Shown here piece by piece: positions 15,974 through 24,149 of a DNA stretch of 41,876 bases. The DNA comes from Nannocystis exedens (GTDB lineage Bacteria > Myxococcota_A > Polyangia > Polyangiales > Polyangiaceae). The stretch is from positions 1 to 41,876 of the forward strand of contig CAMAVR010000029.1 of NCBI GenBank assembly GCA_945861885.1, in the 5' to 3' direction. The position numbers were made by a program, and so were the translations under genes. The notes under the pieces are model-generated. The model was not told the DNA's origin. It was given only the letters and a program-made list of their open reading frames with translations, and did not search any database. Position 1 is the stretch's first letter. The number at the start of each line of letters is the position of its first letter.

Positions 15974-17427
15974 GCCATCTCGAGAAATAACTTCCCGGGA
16001 TTTTCGAGATACCCGATGATCTCGTAAGCGAACTCGGCCCCAACGTGACCATCGACGATACGGTGGTCGAACGAAAGGGAGAGCAGCATCACTTCGCCGA
16101 TCACGATCTCATCGTTCACCACGATCGGCCGCTTCTTAATCTGATGAACCCCCAGAATACCGACCTCTGGGAAATTGATAATCGGCGTCGCAAATAGCCC
16201 ACCTTGCGCGCCAAGCGATGTGATCGTGAATGTCGATCCGGAAAGATCTTCTGCCTTCGACTGCCCATTGCGGGCATCAGTCGCCAGTCGATCGATGTCG
16301 CGCGCGATTTCGAGAATGCTCTTGCGATCGGCATCTCTCACGACCGGCACGATGAGCCCCGCGTCGGTCGAAGCGGCTATGCCGATGTTGTAATATTGCC
16401 GATAGACGAGCTCATTTGTCGATTCGTCGAGCGCGCAATTGAGCGTCGGATGCTTTTTTAGCGAAGCGACGACCGCTTTCACGATGAACGGGAGAAAGTT
16501 TAGCTTTACCCCCTGCGCTTCGGCCGCGGGCCGCGCTCGATCGCGCAGCTCTTTTAGCGGACCGACATTGCACTCTTCGACAAACGTAAAATGTGCCGCC
16601 GTCTGCTTCGACGTCTGCATTTTTGTCGCTATTTTGCGGCGAATCCCCGCAAACGGCACGCGACGCTCGGCTCCAGGACCGGCCGATGTTGGCGCGACAA
16701 TCTTCGTGGGAACGCGCGATGACCTCTGCGCTTGCATCGGCGCTCCGACAAGCTCGCCAAACTGCGCACTGGAGAGAGAGCCCTCAGTCGCTCCGCTCGC
16801 CCCTTTGGCGAACGCTTCAACATCGGTTTTCATGACGCGCTTCTGCTCACCGGTCGGCGGCACTCGCTTCAAGTCGATGCTCAGATCACGCGCGAGTTTG
16901 CGCGTCGCCGGCGTCGCCAGCGGCTTCGCGTTGAAATAGGCCATATCGACCGCGCCTCCCCCTTTGGCGACTGATGGAGCAGCTGGATTATCTCTCTTAA
17001 ACGAGCTGAACCCTGGAAGCGAATCACGAATATCGCCAACGGCTGTCGCTGCGGGCTCCGACTTTGCCTCGACAAGCGGCGCTGCTTTTGGAGCGGCGGC
17101 TGGAGCGGCGTGATGACCGTTTGCCGGCTTGTCTGTCACGTTCGGCACGTTCGGCGCGTTCGGCACGTTCGTCGCGTTCGTCCCATTCGTAAGCTCAAAC
17201 ACTACGAGAACCGAATGCACCGCAACCACTTCGCCGACTTTTCCGCGAAGTTCGGCGATGCGCCCCGCTTTGGGCGAGGTGATCGTCACTGTCGCTTTGT
17301 CGGTCATCACTTCGACCATCGGCTGATCTTCTTTGACAACTTCGCCCAGCTTAATCAGCCACGAAACGATCTCCCCCTCGGTGACCCCTTCGCCAATATC
17401 TGGCAGCTTAAATTCCCATCGCGCCAT
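15970..17427 (-). CDS. bkdC: Branched-chain 2-oxoacid dehydrogenase E2 (dihydrolipoyl acyltransferase)
   Basis: E2 moves the acyl group from E1 to coenzyme A through a swinging lipoyl arm and forms the core of the complex. Domains in order: one lipoyl domain (about 3-78) with the lipoylated Lys44 in VMTDKATV; a linker with Asn-Val/Ala-Pro repeats (DNA 17136-17188); a peripheral-subunit-binding domain (ATPATRKLARDLSIDL); and the catalytic domain ending with DHRIVDGHVGAEF, the HxxxDG active site. The upstream E1 genes and the single lipoyl domain fit a branched-chain enzyme; a pyruvate E2 is the main alternative. An E3 gene is absent here. The gene lies 13 bases after E1beta and overlaps mutY. 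Confidence 0.9.
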   Translation of the reverse strand: MARWEFKLPDIGEGVTEGEIVSWLIKLGEVVKEDQPMVEVMTDKATVTITSPKAGRIAELRGKVGEVVAVHSVLVVFELTNGTNATNVPNAPNVPNVTDKPANGHHAAPAAAPKAAPLVEAKSEPAATAVGDIRDSLPGFSSFKRDNPAAPSVAKGGGAVDMAYFNAKPLATPATRKLARDLSIDLKRVPPTGEQKRVMKTDVEAFAKGASGATEGSLSSAQFGELVGAPMQAQRSSRVPTKIVAPTSAGPGAERRVPFAGIRRKIATKMQTSKQTAAHFTFVEECNVGPLKELRDRARPAAEAQGVKLNFLPFIVKAVVASLKKHPTLNCALDESTNELVYRQYYNIGIAASTDAGLIVPVVRDADRKSILEIARDIDRLATDARNGQSKAEDLSGSTFTITSLGAQGGLFATPIINFPEVGILGVHQIKKRPIVVNDEIVIGEVMLLSLSFDHRIVDGHVGAEFAYEIIGYLENPGKLFLEMA

Positions 17428-17440
17428 AGCTCTACCTTGC

Positions 17441-18421
17441 CTAAAATTGAGCCGTCTGCATGACAGCGGGAAGAATGCGGTGCGCGAGCGGAAGATACTC
17501 CATCTCGAGTGTGTACGGGAACGGCGTATCGAAACCGGTCACGCGCATCGGCGGCGCCTCGAGATGCAAAAATGCTTTCTCGTTGATAAGCGCAACCAGC
17601 TCTGCTCCAAAGCCGCACGTCTTGGGCGCTTCGTGCACAACAACGACCCGACCAGTTTTTTTAACGCTCTCAACGATCGCGTCGATGTCGACAGGCCACA
17701 GCGTGCGCAAATCGAGAACCTCGCAGTCGACCCCGTTGGCCGCGGCTTCATCGGCCGCAGCGATCGCCTCGTACAGCATGGCCCCCCAGGCGATCACTGT
17801 CACGTCTTTCCCCTCGCGAACAACGGCGGCTTTTCCGATTTCGACCGTGTAGTCGCCATCGGGAACATCTCCCTTCGCGGCGCGATAGATGCGCTTTGGC
17901 TCGAAAAATAGCACCGGATCGGGATCACGAATCGACGCCAAAAGAAGCCCTTTTGCATCGTATGCGTTCGACGGGCAGACAACTTTTAGCCCCGCGACAT
18001 GGATGAAAAGCGATTCAGGCGACTGCGAGTGATAGTGCCCGCCGCGGATGCCGCCACCGACCGGAGTGCGAATCACAACTTTGCAGCTGTACTCGCCGCC
18101 CGAACGGTATCGATATTTCGCCAGCTCGCTGACGATTTGGTCGTAAGCGGGGAAAATGAAATCGGAAAACTGAATTTCCGGCACAGGCACGAGGCCGTAA
18201 AGAGCCATGCCGATCGCGCATCCGACAATCCCCCCCTCGGAGAGCGGCGTATCGACCACTCGGCTATCGCCGAACTCATCGAAGAGCCCCTGCGTAACGC
18301 GAAAAACTCCGCCAACTTTACCGACATCTTCACCGAGCAGAACGACACGCGAATCGCGCCGCATCTCGAGACGCAGCCCATCGTTGATCGCTTGAACCAT
18401 ATTCATCTGCGGCATCGTCAT
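17441..18421 (-). CDS. bkdB: Branched-chain 2-oxoacid dehydrogenase E1 beta subunit
   Basis: With E1alpha this subunit forms the thiamine-diphosphate enzyme that decarboxylates branched-chain 2-oxoacids. The 326-residue length is standard. Family motifs include LLGEDVGKVGGVFRVT near the N-terminus, with the Glu that activates thiamine diphosphate further on in PLSEGGIVG, and GGIRGGHYHSQSPE, whose HYHSQSPE form is typical of branched-chain rather than pyruvate enzymes. The C-terminal transketolase-like domain includes VVHEAPKTCGFGAE. GGGAG stands upstream of the ATG. Between E1alpha and this gene lies a GC-rich palindrome (18441-18468). In myxobacteria such complexes feed iso-branched fatty acid synthesis; that role here is inferred. 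Confidence 0.92.
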   Translation of the reverse strand: MTMPQMNMVQAINDGLRLEMRRDSRVVLLGEDVGKVGGVFRVTQGLFDEFGDSRVVDTPLSEGGIVGCAIGMALYGLVPVPEIQFSDFIFPAYDQIVSELAKYRYRSGGEYSCKVVIRTPVGGGIRGGHYHSQSPESLFIHVAGLKVVCPSNAYDAKGLLLASIRDPDPVLFFEPKRIYRAAKGDVPDGDYTVEIGKAAVVREGKDVTVIAWGAMLYEAIAAADEAAANGVDCEVLDLRTLWPVDIDAIVESVKKTGRVVVVHEAPKTCGFGAELVALINEKAFLHLEAPPMRVTGFDTPFPYTLEMEYLPLAHRILPAVMQTAQF

Positions 18422-18440
18422 TCACTCCCAAAAGATATTG

Positions 18441-18468
18441 GTAGGGCGGGGGCTTGTCCCCCGCCGCT
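18441..18468 (+). repeat. GC-rich palindromic repeat (family 2), copy A
   Basis: GTAGGGCGGGGGCTTGTCC begins the element; GGCGGGGG (18445-18452) pairs with CCCCCGCC (18458-18465) across a five-base loop. The same element recurs at 41828-41853 (inverted) and 41863-41876. It sits in the gap between the E1alpha and E1beta genes, where a hairpin could affect the relative expression of the two subunits. Confidence 0.85.
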
Positions 18469-18478
18469 GGGCTTAGCA

Positions 18479-19621
18479 TTAATGCCCGCCGTGGCCCTTG
18501 GCGCGCGGCCCCGCGACCATCTCGGCGCACTGCTCGCGTAGGTGCCATGGCACCGATTCGTACACATCCTCAAACATCGTCTCTAGGGCCGGCGGAGCCA
18601 CTTTTTCGGCGACTGTGATCGCATCACGAATCTCCGCATCAACTCGCGCGTCGAGCTCAACCTGCTTTGCTTCGTTCCACAGCCCGTTCATCTCGAGATG
18701 CTTGCGGAAACGCATCAGCGGATCGCGCTTCCCCCACTCGACGACTGCATCATCCGGACGATACGCTTTTGGATCGTCGCTCGTTGAATGCCCCGACATG
18801 CGGTACGTAAGGGCCTCGATCAACGTTGGGCCGAAACCGGCCGCGGCTCGAAGAATCGCATCTCGCGTCACTTTAATCACGGCGAAAATGTCGTTCCCGT
18901 CAACGCGGACCGACGGCATCCCGTAAGCGACCCCCTTCACGGCAAACGTGGCACTCGCTGTTTGCTTCTCCGACGGGACGCTGATTGCCCACCCATTGTT
19001 GCGACAAAACATGACCGTCGGCGTCTTAAACACCGCCGCGAAATTCATCCCGTTGTGGAACTCATTGGAGCTTGTTGCCCCTTCACCGAAATAGGTGAGC
19101 GTCACGAGATCTTCTTTTTGCGACTTGGCTCCCCAAGCAAAGCCTACAGCTTGCGTAATTTGCGTGCCGATCGGCGAACTGATCGACGTAAATTTCGCCG
19201 CTTTGCATGTGTAGTGATCGGGCATTTGCCGCCCTTTTGCCGGATCGTTCGCGTTGCCGAACATGTTGTTCAGGTAGCTCTCCAGCGACATCCCCCGCCA
19301 AAGCGCCGCACCGAATTCGCGGTAGCAGGGGAACAGCCAATCGTTTGGCCGAAGAGCCGCCGCCGACCCCAAAATTGCCGCCTCTTCGCCATACGAGCCG
19401 ATATGGAAACCGATACGCCCCTGGCGCTGAAGCGCCACCAATCGCTCATCAAGCATCCGAATCCGAACCATCGCTTCGTAAAGCGACACAGCGAGTTCGC
19501 GCGAGATTCTTGGGTCGTTCGACGGATCGAGCGTCCCGTCGCTGCGCATTGCCTTCACGACGTCGTCGTTGAGCGACTCGCTCGGTGAATACTTGGCTGC
19601 GGTTGCAGTAATGCCGTTCAT
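18479..19621 (-). CDS. bkdA: Branched-chain 2-oxoacid dehydrogenase E1 alpha subunit
   Basis: This is the thiamine-diphosphate-binding alpha subunit, first gene of the leftward operon. Motifs run in family order: GSYGEEAAILGSA, FPCYREFGAALWRG, KGRQMPDHYTCK, ISSPIGTQITQAVGFAWG, the thiamine-diphosphate motif YFGEGATSSNEFH through FCRNNGWAIS, and the phosphorylation-loop-like TYRMSGHSTSDDP, all as in branched-chain rather than pyruvate E1alpha. At 380 residues it is close to the usual size. A hairpin (19651-19672) lies 30 bases upstream of the ATG, between it and the peptide transporter gene, and may end the latter's transcript. No promoter was confidently identified. Confidence 0.93.
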   Translation of the reverse strand: MNGITATAAKYSPSESLNDDVVKAMRSDGTLDPSNDPRISRELAVSLYEAMVRIRMLDERLVALQRQGRIGFHIGSYGEEAAILGSAAALRPNDWLFPCYREFGAALWRGMSLESYLNNMFGNANDPAKGRQMPDHYTCKAAKFTSISSPIGTQITQAVGFAWGAKSQKEDLVTLTYFGEGATSSNEFHNGMNFAAVFKTPTVMFCRNNGWAISVPSEKQTASATFAVKGVAYGMPSVRVDGNDIFAVIKVTRDAILRAAAGFGPTLIEALTYRMSGHSTSDDPKAYRPDDAVVEWGKRDPLMRFRKHLEMNGLWNEAKQVELDARVDAEIRDAITVAEKVAPPALETMFEDVYESVPWHLREQCAEMVAGPRAKGHGGH

Positions 19622-19650
19622 AGATGATTCCGTTAGCAGACTTAGGGGTG

Positions 19651-19672
19651 CGGCGGGGGCGTTCCCCCGCCG
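19651..19672. terminator. GC-rich hairpin between transporter and E1alpha genes
   Basis: CGGCGGGGG and CCCCCGCCG pair perfectly over nine bases around a CGTT loop. It resembles family-2 palindromes but lacks the GTAGG flank and has no T tract. It may be a repeat remnant or a terminator-like structure after the POT gene. Confidence 0.5.
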
Positions 19673-19694
19673 AGATCACGAAGTTACCCGCACT

Positions 19695-21494
19695 TTAGCG
19701 CACATTGTGCATGAGTTTTTTGAGTGGTGAGATAAGGAGCGCAAGCACTGCCGCACCAATCAGCGACGTCCACACAAAGAGTGAGAAATATTGTACTGGC
19801 GCAACACGCCCCCACGATTCTCCAATGCTCCCGCCGACATATTGGGCGACTGAACTCGACAAGAGCCAAATCCCCATAAACAGCGAAGCAAACCGCGCCG
19901 GCGCCAGTTTGGTCACCATCGACAGACCGACCGGCGAGAGACACAGCTCGCCCAACGTAGCGAGAAAATAGCTAAAAAGAAGCCATAACGCGCTAACTTT
20001 TGCCGCTTGGCTCACTTTGGCCATCTCGCCGAGCGCTGCGCACCACTGCCGCGGCGCATCAGGAACTGCTTCGAGCTCGGCAACGCTAGCGTGCTCCATG
20101 TGCTCGTTATGCGGCATCGCCGCTCGAATCGCCTGCGCGTGCGCAAACTTCGGTAAAACACCGCGCACAACAAGCTCGCGACGGCTTGCATCGTACGACA
20201 TCCGCCCGGCATCAAGTTTGCTCAAATCGACCTGCGCAGGCACCGCCTCGAGCGCCACGCGCGACTCTGTTTTGTTTTCGACGACCGCTGCGCCGACCAT
20301 CACGAGAAACGAAAGCGCAACCATCACCAAACCGATAAACATCTTCATCGGTGTCGAAATATTTACGTTCCGGTTAACGAGCCACACCCACAAGATCGCA
20401 AACAGCGGAGCCAACGCAAACACGAAAATCGCGTTCACCGACTGAAACCATTCGGCCGGAATGTCGAATGCCCCCACATTCAAAATCGTGTGACTATCGG
20501 CCCAAATCGTCATCGAATTGCCGGCCTGTTCAAACGCCATCCAGAACAGAACGACGAACGAAAATAGGGCAAAAATGACGGTACTTTTGTCGCGCGACGC
20601 TCCGCGAATTTTGAACAGCGTCAGCCCCATCCACCCGGAAACGAGCGCAAACGCGATAGGCATGATCAAGCCGGTCAGCCTGGCCTCGCCGAGATACGCA
20701 AGGCGCCCGTAGTGCAGCGGCACCACGATCGCGATCGCGATCATCGCCGCGGTCAGCAGCGTGCGAACAACGCCCGCAAAGCCGCCCGATGGCGCGACGT
20801 TGTCATCTGCATCTTCGACACTTTTGGCCGAATGCTTGCTGCTCAGAGTCATCGAATTGCCGACAGCATGAACATCAGCAATGACGCGTTTTTGCCCTAA
20901 CAAAAAGACAACGAGACCGATCAACATCCCCACACCGGCCGCGGCAAACCCGTAGCGAAAGCCGTAACGAACGCGGAGCGCGGCGCAAATGAGCGGCGAG
21001 AAGAACGCGCCGAGGTTGATCCCCATGTAAAAGATCGTGAACGCACCGTCTCTTCGCGCATCATCGGCGCGATACAATTTGCCGACGAGAGTTGAAATAT
21101 TCGGCTTAAAAAAGCCATTTCCGGCCACGAGAAAGCCGAGCGCGAGATAAAATATCGGCAGCTGGTCGAACATCAACAAGAACTGACCAACCGCCATCAG
21201 CACGGCGCCAATCACGATCGATGTTCGAAGACCGAGAAACCGATCGGCCAAAAAACCGCCTGCGAGAGGGGTTAAAAAGACGAGGCTTGTGTACCATTTG
21301 TAGACGCTGGATGCTTCAGACGGCTGCCATTGCCAGTAGTTGATTAGGTATAGGACCAGCAGCGCCCGCATCCCGTAGTAGCTAAAACGCTCCCACATTT
21401 CGGTCGCGAATAAGACGTAAAGCCCTTTTGGGTGAGCTTCAGGTGTATGGGGTGCGCCGTGCTTGGCGCCAAGGATAGCGGTTGTTGTTGTCAT
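19695..21494 (-). CDS. Proton-dependent oligopeptide transporter (POT/PTR family)
   Basis: A large inner-membrane protein with many hydrophobic spans. The POT signature near the N-terminus is FATEMWERFSYYGMRALLV, including the ExxERFxYYG proton-coupling motif; the second family motif is FTIFYMGINLGAFFSPL. Such transporters take up di- and tripeptides with protons. The loop before the last spans is unusually long and hydrophilic (about 100 residues, including ELVVRGVLPKFAHAQ and NEHMEHASVAELEAVPDAP), as if a small domain were inserted. I prefer the ATG at 21494 (MTTTTAILGAKH), because POT proteins begin shortly before the signature; the frame opens at 21533. The DPP-type peptidase elsewhere in the window could supply dipeptides. 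Confidence 0.9.
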   Translation of the reverse strand: MTTTTAILGAKHGAPHTPEAHPKGLYVLFATEMWERFSYYGMRALLVLYLINYWQWQPSEASSVYKWYTSLVFLTPLAGGFLADRFLGLRTSIVIGAVLMAVGQFLLMFDQLPIFYLALGFLVAGNGFFKPNISTLVGKLYRADDARRDGAFTIFYMGINLGAFFSPLICAALRVRYGFRYGFAAAGVGMLIGLVVFLLGQKRVIADVHAVGNSMTLSSKHSAKSVEDADDNVAPSGGFAGVVRTLLTAAMIAIAIVVPLHYGRLAYLGEARLTGLIMPIAFALVSGWMGLTLFKIRGASRDKSTVIFALFSFVVLFWMAFEQAGNSMTIWADSHTILNVGAFDIPAEWFQSVNAIFVFALAPLFAILWVWLVNRNVNISTPMKMFIGLVMVALSFLVMVGAAVVENKTESRVALEAVPAQVDLSKLDAGRMSYDASRRELVVRGVLPKFAHAQAIRAAMPHNEHMEHASVAELEAVPDAPRQWCAALGEMAKVSQAAKVSALWLLFSYFLATLGELCLSPVGLSMVTKLAPARFASLFMGIWLLSSSVAQYVGGSIGESWGRVAPVQYFSLFVWTSLIGAAVLALLISPLKKLMHNVR

Positions 21495-21558
21495 GCCGGC
21501 GGGATGACGTATACGGAGCGCCAGCCAAGTCAACAGGGCGCAGGCGATTTTCTAAAAA

Positions 21559-21592
21559 CCCGTACACGTAAACGTGCCCGTAAACGTGCCCG
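21559..21592 (-). repeat. Hexamer-phased intergenic repeat, copy 4
   Basis: On the minus strand: CC, then A-B-A-B, GTGTAC and GGG (A = GGGCAC, B = GTTTAC). The third A is missing compared with most copies. It is the left member of an inverted pair with 21622-21656. Confidence 0.88.
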
Positions 21593-21621
21593 GTTTTTTC
21601 TCCGGCGATGCGAAGAAAAAG

Positions 21622-21656
21622 CCGGGCACGTTTACGGGCACGGGCACGTTTACGGG
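21622..21656 (+). repeat. Hexamer-phased intergenic repeat, copy 5
   Basis: CC followed by A-B-A-A-B and GGG, inverted relative to copy 4 with 29 bases between. Together they could form a long hairpin just before the thioesterase gene, as in REPIN-like doublets. Confidence 0.9.
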
Positions 21657-21679
21657 ATTTAATCAGAGGAACTCTGGGA

Positions 21680-22147
21680 ATGCTCAATGGATCGTTGTTC
21701 GGTGAATCACACAACTGCTACGGCTGCGGGCCGAAACACTCGCACGGTTTTCGCCTGAATTTTCACGTCGAAAACGATGAAGTCGTCACCGAATTTACCC
21801 CCACGTCGGTGCACGAAGGCGTCCCCACAATTATGCACGGCGGGCTTGTCACGACGGTGGCCGACGAGCTAGGCGGCTGGGCACTCATCGCGCTGCTCGG
21901 CAAATTTGGTTTCACCGGCACAATGAATTCACGGTTTGTTCGCCCAGTAAAAATCGGCGAATTGGTGCGCGGTCGCGGCCGCATCGTTCGCAACAGCTCG
22001 CGGCTCGTGCGCGTCGCCGTTTCGCTCACGCAAGGCGACACTGAGTGTTTTACGAGCGAGATGGCATTCGCAGTCATCGACGAAGCCGGGGTCGAAAAAA
22101 TGATCGGTGGTCCACTCCCGATAGAGTGGAAGCAGTTTGTTCGCTAG
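21680..22147 (+). CDS. PaaI-type hotdog-fold thioesterase
   Basis: A 155-residue protein starting MLNGSLFGESHNC, with the family opening CYGCGPKHSHGFRLNF, then IMHGGLVTTVADELGG, the helix with the catalytic Asp/Glu of hotdog thioesterases, and FVRPVKIGELVRGRGRIV. These enzymes hydrolyse acyl-CoA thioesters; the substrate cannot be told. The open frame extends upstream into the hexamer repeats, giving a false Arg-rich N-terminus, so I start at the ATG at 21680, preceded by AGAGGA. The next gene starts 9 bases after the stop, probably in one transcript. Confidence 0.88.
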   Translation: MLNGSLFGESHNCYGCGPKHSHGFRLNFHVENDEVVTEFTPTSVHEGVPTIMHGGLVTTVADELGGWALIALLGKFGFTGTMNSRFVRPVKIGELVRGRGRIVRNSSRLVRVAVSLTQGDTECFTSEMAFAVIDEAGVEKMIGGPLPIEWKQFVR

Positions 22148-22159
22148 CGTGGAGGAATG

Positions 22160-22855
22160 ATGCAGACCGACGCCCCGTCGATTCAAGGGACAACCGTATT
22201 TCGCCCGCGAGGGTTCTCACAAGCGCGAGTGCATCGCGTGCCGCTAATCGAAGCAACGCCCGAAAACACGCGCGGATACGGCCATTTTGTGGATACATTT
22301 GAGAGCGCCGCTGTGCAAATCGTCACATGGCCCCAGCCCGGCTGGCGGCCTGTATTGCCAGGCACCGGCAACGAAGGCGGCATCACCCAGGGCGAGTTTG
22401 TCACCGAGTGGCGCGGCGACACCGTCCAAACATTCAATCACGCGGTCGACAAAGGCTATCTCACCGGCTGGTCAACCGATCCACTCGTCGCGCAAAGCTC
22501 GCATCAAACAGCGCCGCGTAATGTTGTGTACACATTCGAAGCAAACTACCACCCCGACGGCGGGCAGATTTTTTTCGCGCGCGACAACGAACCGTTCGTC
22601 CTGCTCCTGGCGCTGCCAACCGACGACGTTCAACCGGAGCACTTCAAAGCGTTCTATTTTCACGGCGACAAAGGCTTTCACATTGCCCCAAGCGTCTGGC
22701 ACCAACCGGCATTCCCGGTAAACGAAAAAGTCGTATTCGATGACAAGCAAGGGAAAGTGCACGCCTGCATAGCGTGCAACTTCGTCGAAGAATTTGGGCT
22801 CTATTTAGAAGTGCCGCTCAGGCTACTGAGCTGCAACGGCGGCGATCACTTCTGA
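22160..22855 (+). CDS. Ureidoglycolate-lyase-like (AllA family) protein
   Basis: A cupin-like protein of 231 residues. The AllA-type segment is ANYHPDGGQIFFARDNEPF, followed by a region that ends HIAPSVWHQPAFP, matching the hydrolase's HPDGGQ and PGVWH landmarks. AllA releases urea or glyoxylate from ureidoglycolate in purine breakdown, but no other purine-catabolism gene is nearby, so a different small-molecule role is possible. Two adjacent ATGs exist (22157 and 22160); GGAGG at 22151-22155 favours the second. The 3' end overlaps the convergent PARG-like gene by 33 bases. Confidence 0.68.
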   Translation: MQTDAPSIQGTTVFRPRGFSQARVHRVPLIEATPENTRGYGHFVDTFESAAVQIVTWPQPGWRPVLPGTGNEGGITQGEFVTEWRGDTVQTFNHAVDKGYLTGWSTDPLVAQSSHQTAPRNVVYTFEANYHPDGGQIFFARDNEPFVLLLALPTDDVQPEHFKAFYFHGDKGFHIAPSVWHQPAFPVNEKVVFDDKQGKVHACIACNFVEEFGLYLEVPLRLLSCNGGDHF

Positions 22856-24121
22856 GACCGTAAAGTGGCTTTTTCCTAGGTGATGTTTCGCTTTCGCCAG
22901 CAAATCTTGTGCGCGCTTTACAGTTGCGTCGCTGGTCGGGTTATTCGTCTGCGTGTGCAGAATCAGCTTGTCGACCGCCACTTGTTCCGCAGCAAGAATT
23001 TGCATCGCGCAAACGGCGACCGGGTGATTGTAAAAAACCCCTGCCCCCAAAAGACCAGACACGATCATGAGCGTTTCGTTCTCCGGCGTCAGAATCGACG
23101 CCGCGGCAAAACCTGAATACGCCGTCGCATAAAGATCGGTCAGCGTGACGATGCTCCATTGGGAAGCACTATCTCCGTCTTGCCGTTGACGCGGCGCCGC
23201 GATTGAAATGATATTTACGAACGGTGCTTCGGGCTGCGAAAACATGCGGCGCGTGATCGTTCCGTGATTCGAATTCGGGTCGGCCTGATAGGCGCTCTGC
23301 CCAGCCATCCACGCGTTTTGAAATAAAATCGGCGTTGCATATCCGCGACCGGGCGATTCCTCATGAAAATAGACTGGAGCTCCCGAGGCATCGAGCTGCA
23401 ACGTTGCTTTCCCCAGCGCGAGCCTTGTGCGACCGTTAACGTGCGTCGCTCTATCGTGGGCCGGGCCGTACACGCTCGTCGCAAATTGAAGAATTTGTGG
23501 TGCGTAACTTACCAGCGTCTCTTCTTGCACATTCCCGTGAGAGAGCACCCCGCCGCCGATCGACTGATTGGCATAATTGACAAACCAAATCTTTTCGTTC
23601 GCGCCCGGCTTACGCGCGAAATCCATCCATCCTGGTTCGTAGGAAACTCGAGTCGGTGCCGGTTCATATTGAACGGCCGTAAACGCGTTCAAATCGGTAA
23701 TGGCCGTTTCAGGGCTAAATCGATTTACAGAAAACGGATGCCGGTCGATAACAGCTTTTGGAATCTGCTCGAACGCGGCAACGCTTGCGCGCTGAACGTC
23801 AGCGAGATCTTTATTTTTGCCGATGCGACCAAGCAACGCTTTCGGAAGAAAGCCTCGAGCACCGAGCCCGGCAATGCGCCAACGGACCGGATTGGTAGCG
23901 TTCAGATGCTCCCAGCGACCACCGGAGGTCGTCGATGCAGCGTCAATGTCGACCGGCAACGGCGGCGGCGTTGTCACGGGCGCCGCCGCATCCGCATGCA
24001 AATCGCGCGCATCACCCGGATCTTCGAACGGAGCACCATCGTGATGCTCCGCCTCAGCGCCAGGGGTCACGCAGTCGAAGCACGCCAGCGGAATGGCTAG
24101 TAGCCAGGCGGATTTTTTCAT
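22823..24121 (-). CDS. Secreted poly(ADP-ribose) glycohydrolase-like (PARG) protein
   Basis: Residues 181-201 read VNYANQSIGGGVLSHGNVQE plus E, matching the PARG catalytic signature GGG-x7-QEE preceded by the (D/N)xAN motif. A later stretch, VSGLLGAGVFYNHPVAVCA, resembles the second conserved PARG loop (GxxGxGxF). PARGs cut poly(ADP-ribose) chains; in this fold the two Glu of QEE are catalytic. The N-terminus is a hydrophobic signal (LLAIPLACFDC), with a weak lipobox at Cys14, then an Asp/Pro/Ala-rich linker to about residue 65. So the enzyme would lie outside the cytoplasm, which is odd for a PARG and suggests an extracellular or host/prey substrate. The family assignment rests on motifs only. 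Confidence 0.62.
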   Translation of the reverse strand: MKKSAWLLAIPLACFDCVTPGAEAEHHDGAPFEDPGDARDLHADAAAPVTTPPPLPVDIDAASTTSGGRWEHLNATNPVRWRIAGLGARGFLPKALLGRIGKNKDLADVQRASVAAFEQIPKAVIDRHPFSVNRFSPETAITDLNAFTAVQYEPAPTRVSYEPGWMDFARKPGANEKIWFVNYANQSIGGGVLSHGNVQEETLVSYAPQILQFATSVYGPAHDRATHVNGRTRLALGKATLQLDASGAPVYFHEESPGRGYATPILFQNAWMAGQSAYQADPNSNHGTITRRMFSQPEAPFVNIISIAAPRQRQDGDSASQWSIVTLTDLYATAYSGFAAASILTPENETLMIVSGLLGAGVFYNHPVAVCAMQILAAEQVAVDKLILHTQTNNPTSDATVKRAQDLLAKAKHHLGKSHFTVSEVIAAVAAQ

Positions 24122-24149
24122 CGGTGCGAAACTGATTCAGAATAAACTG

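Noticed and set aside
21439..21714. Arg-rich or Gly-His-Val-Tyr-rich peptides coded across the hexamer repeats
   Set aside because: Their composition is only the translation of GGGCAC/GTTTAC repeats; no start signals.
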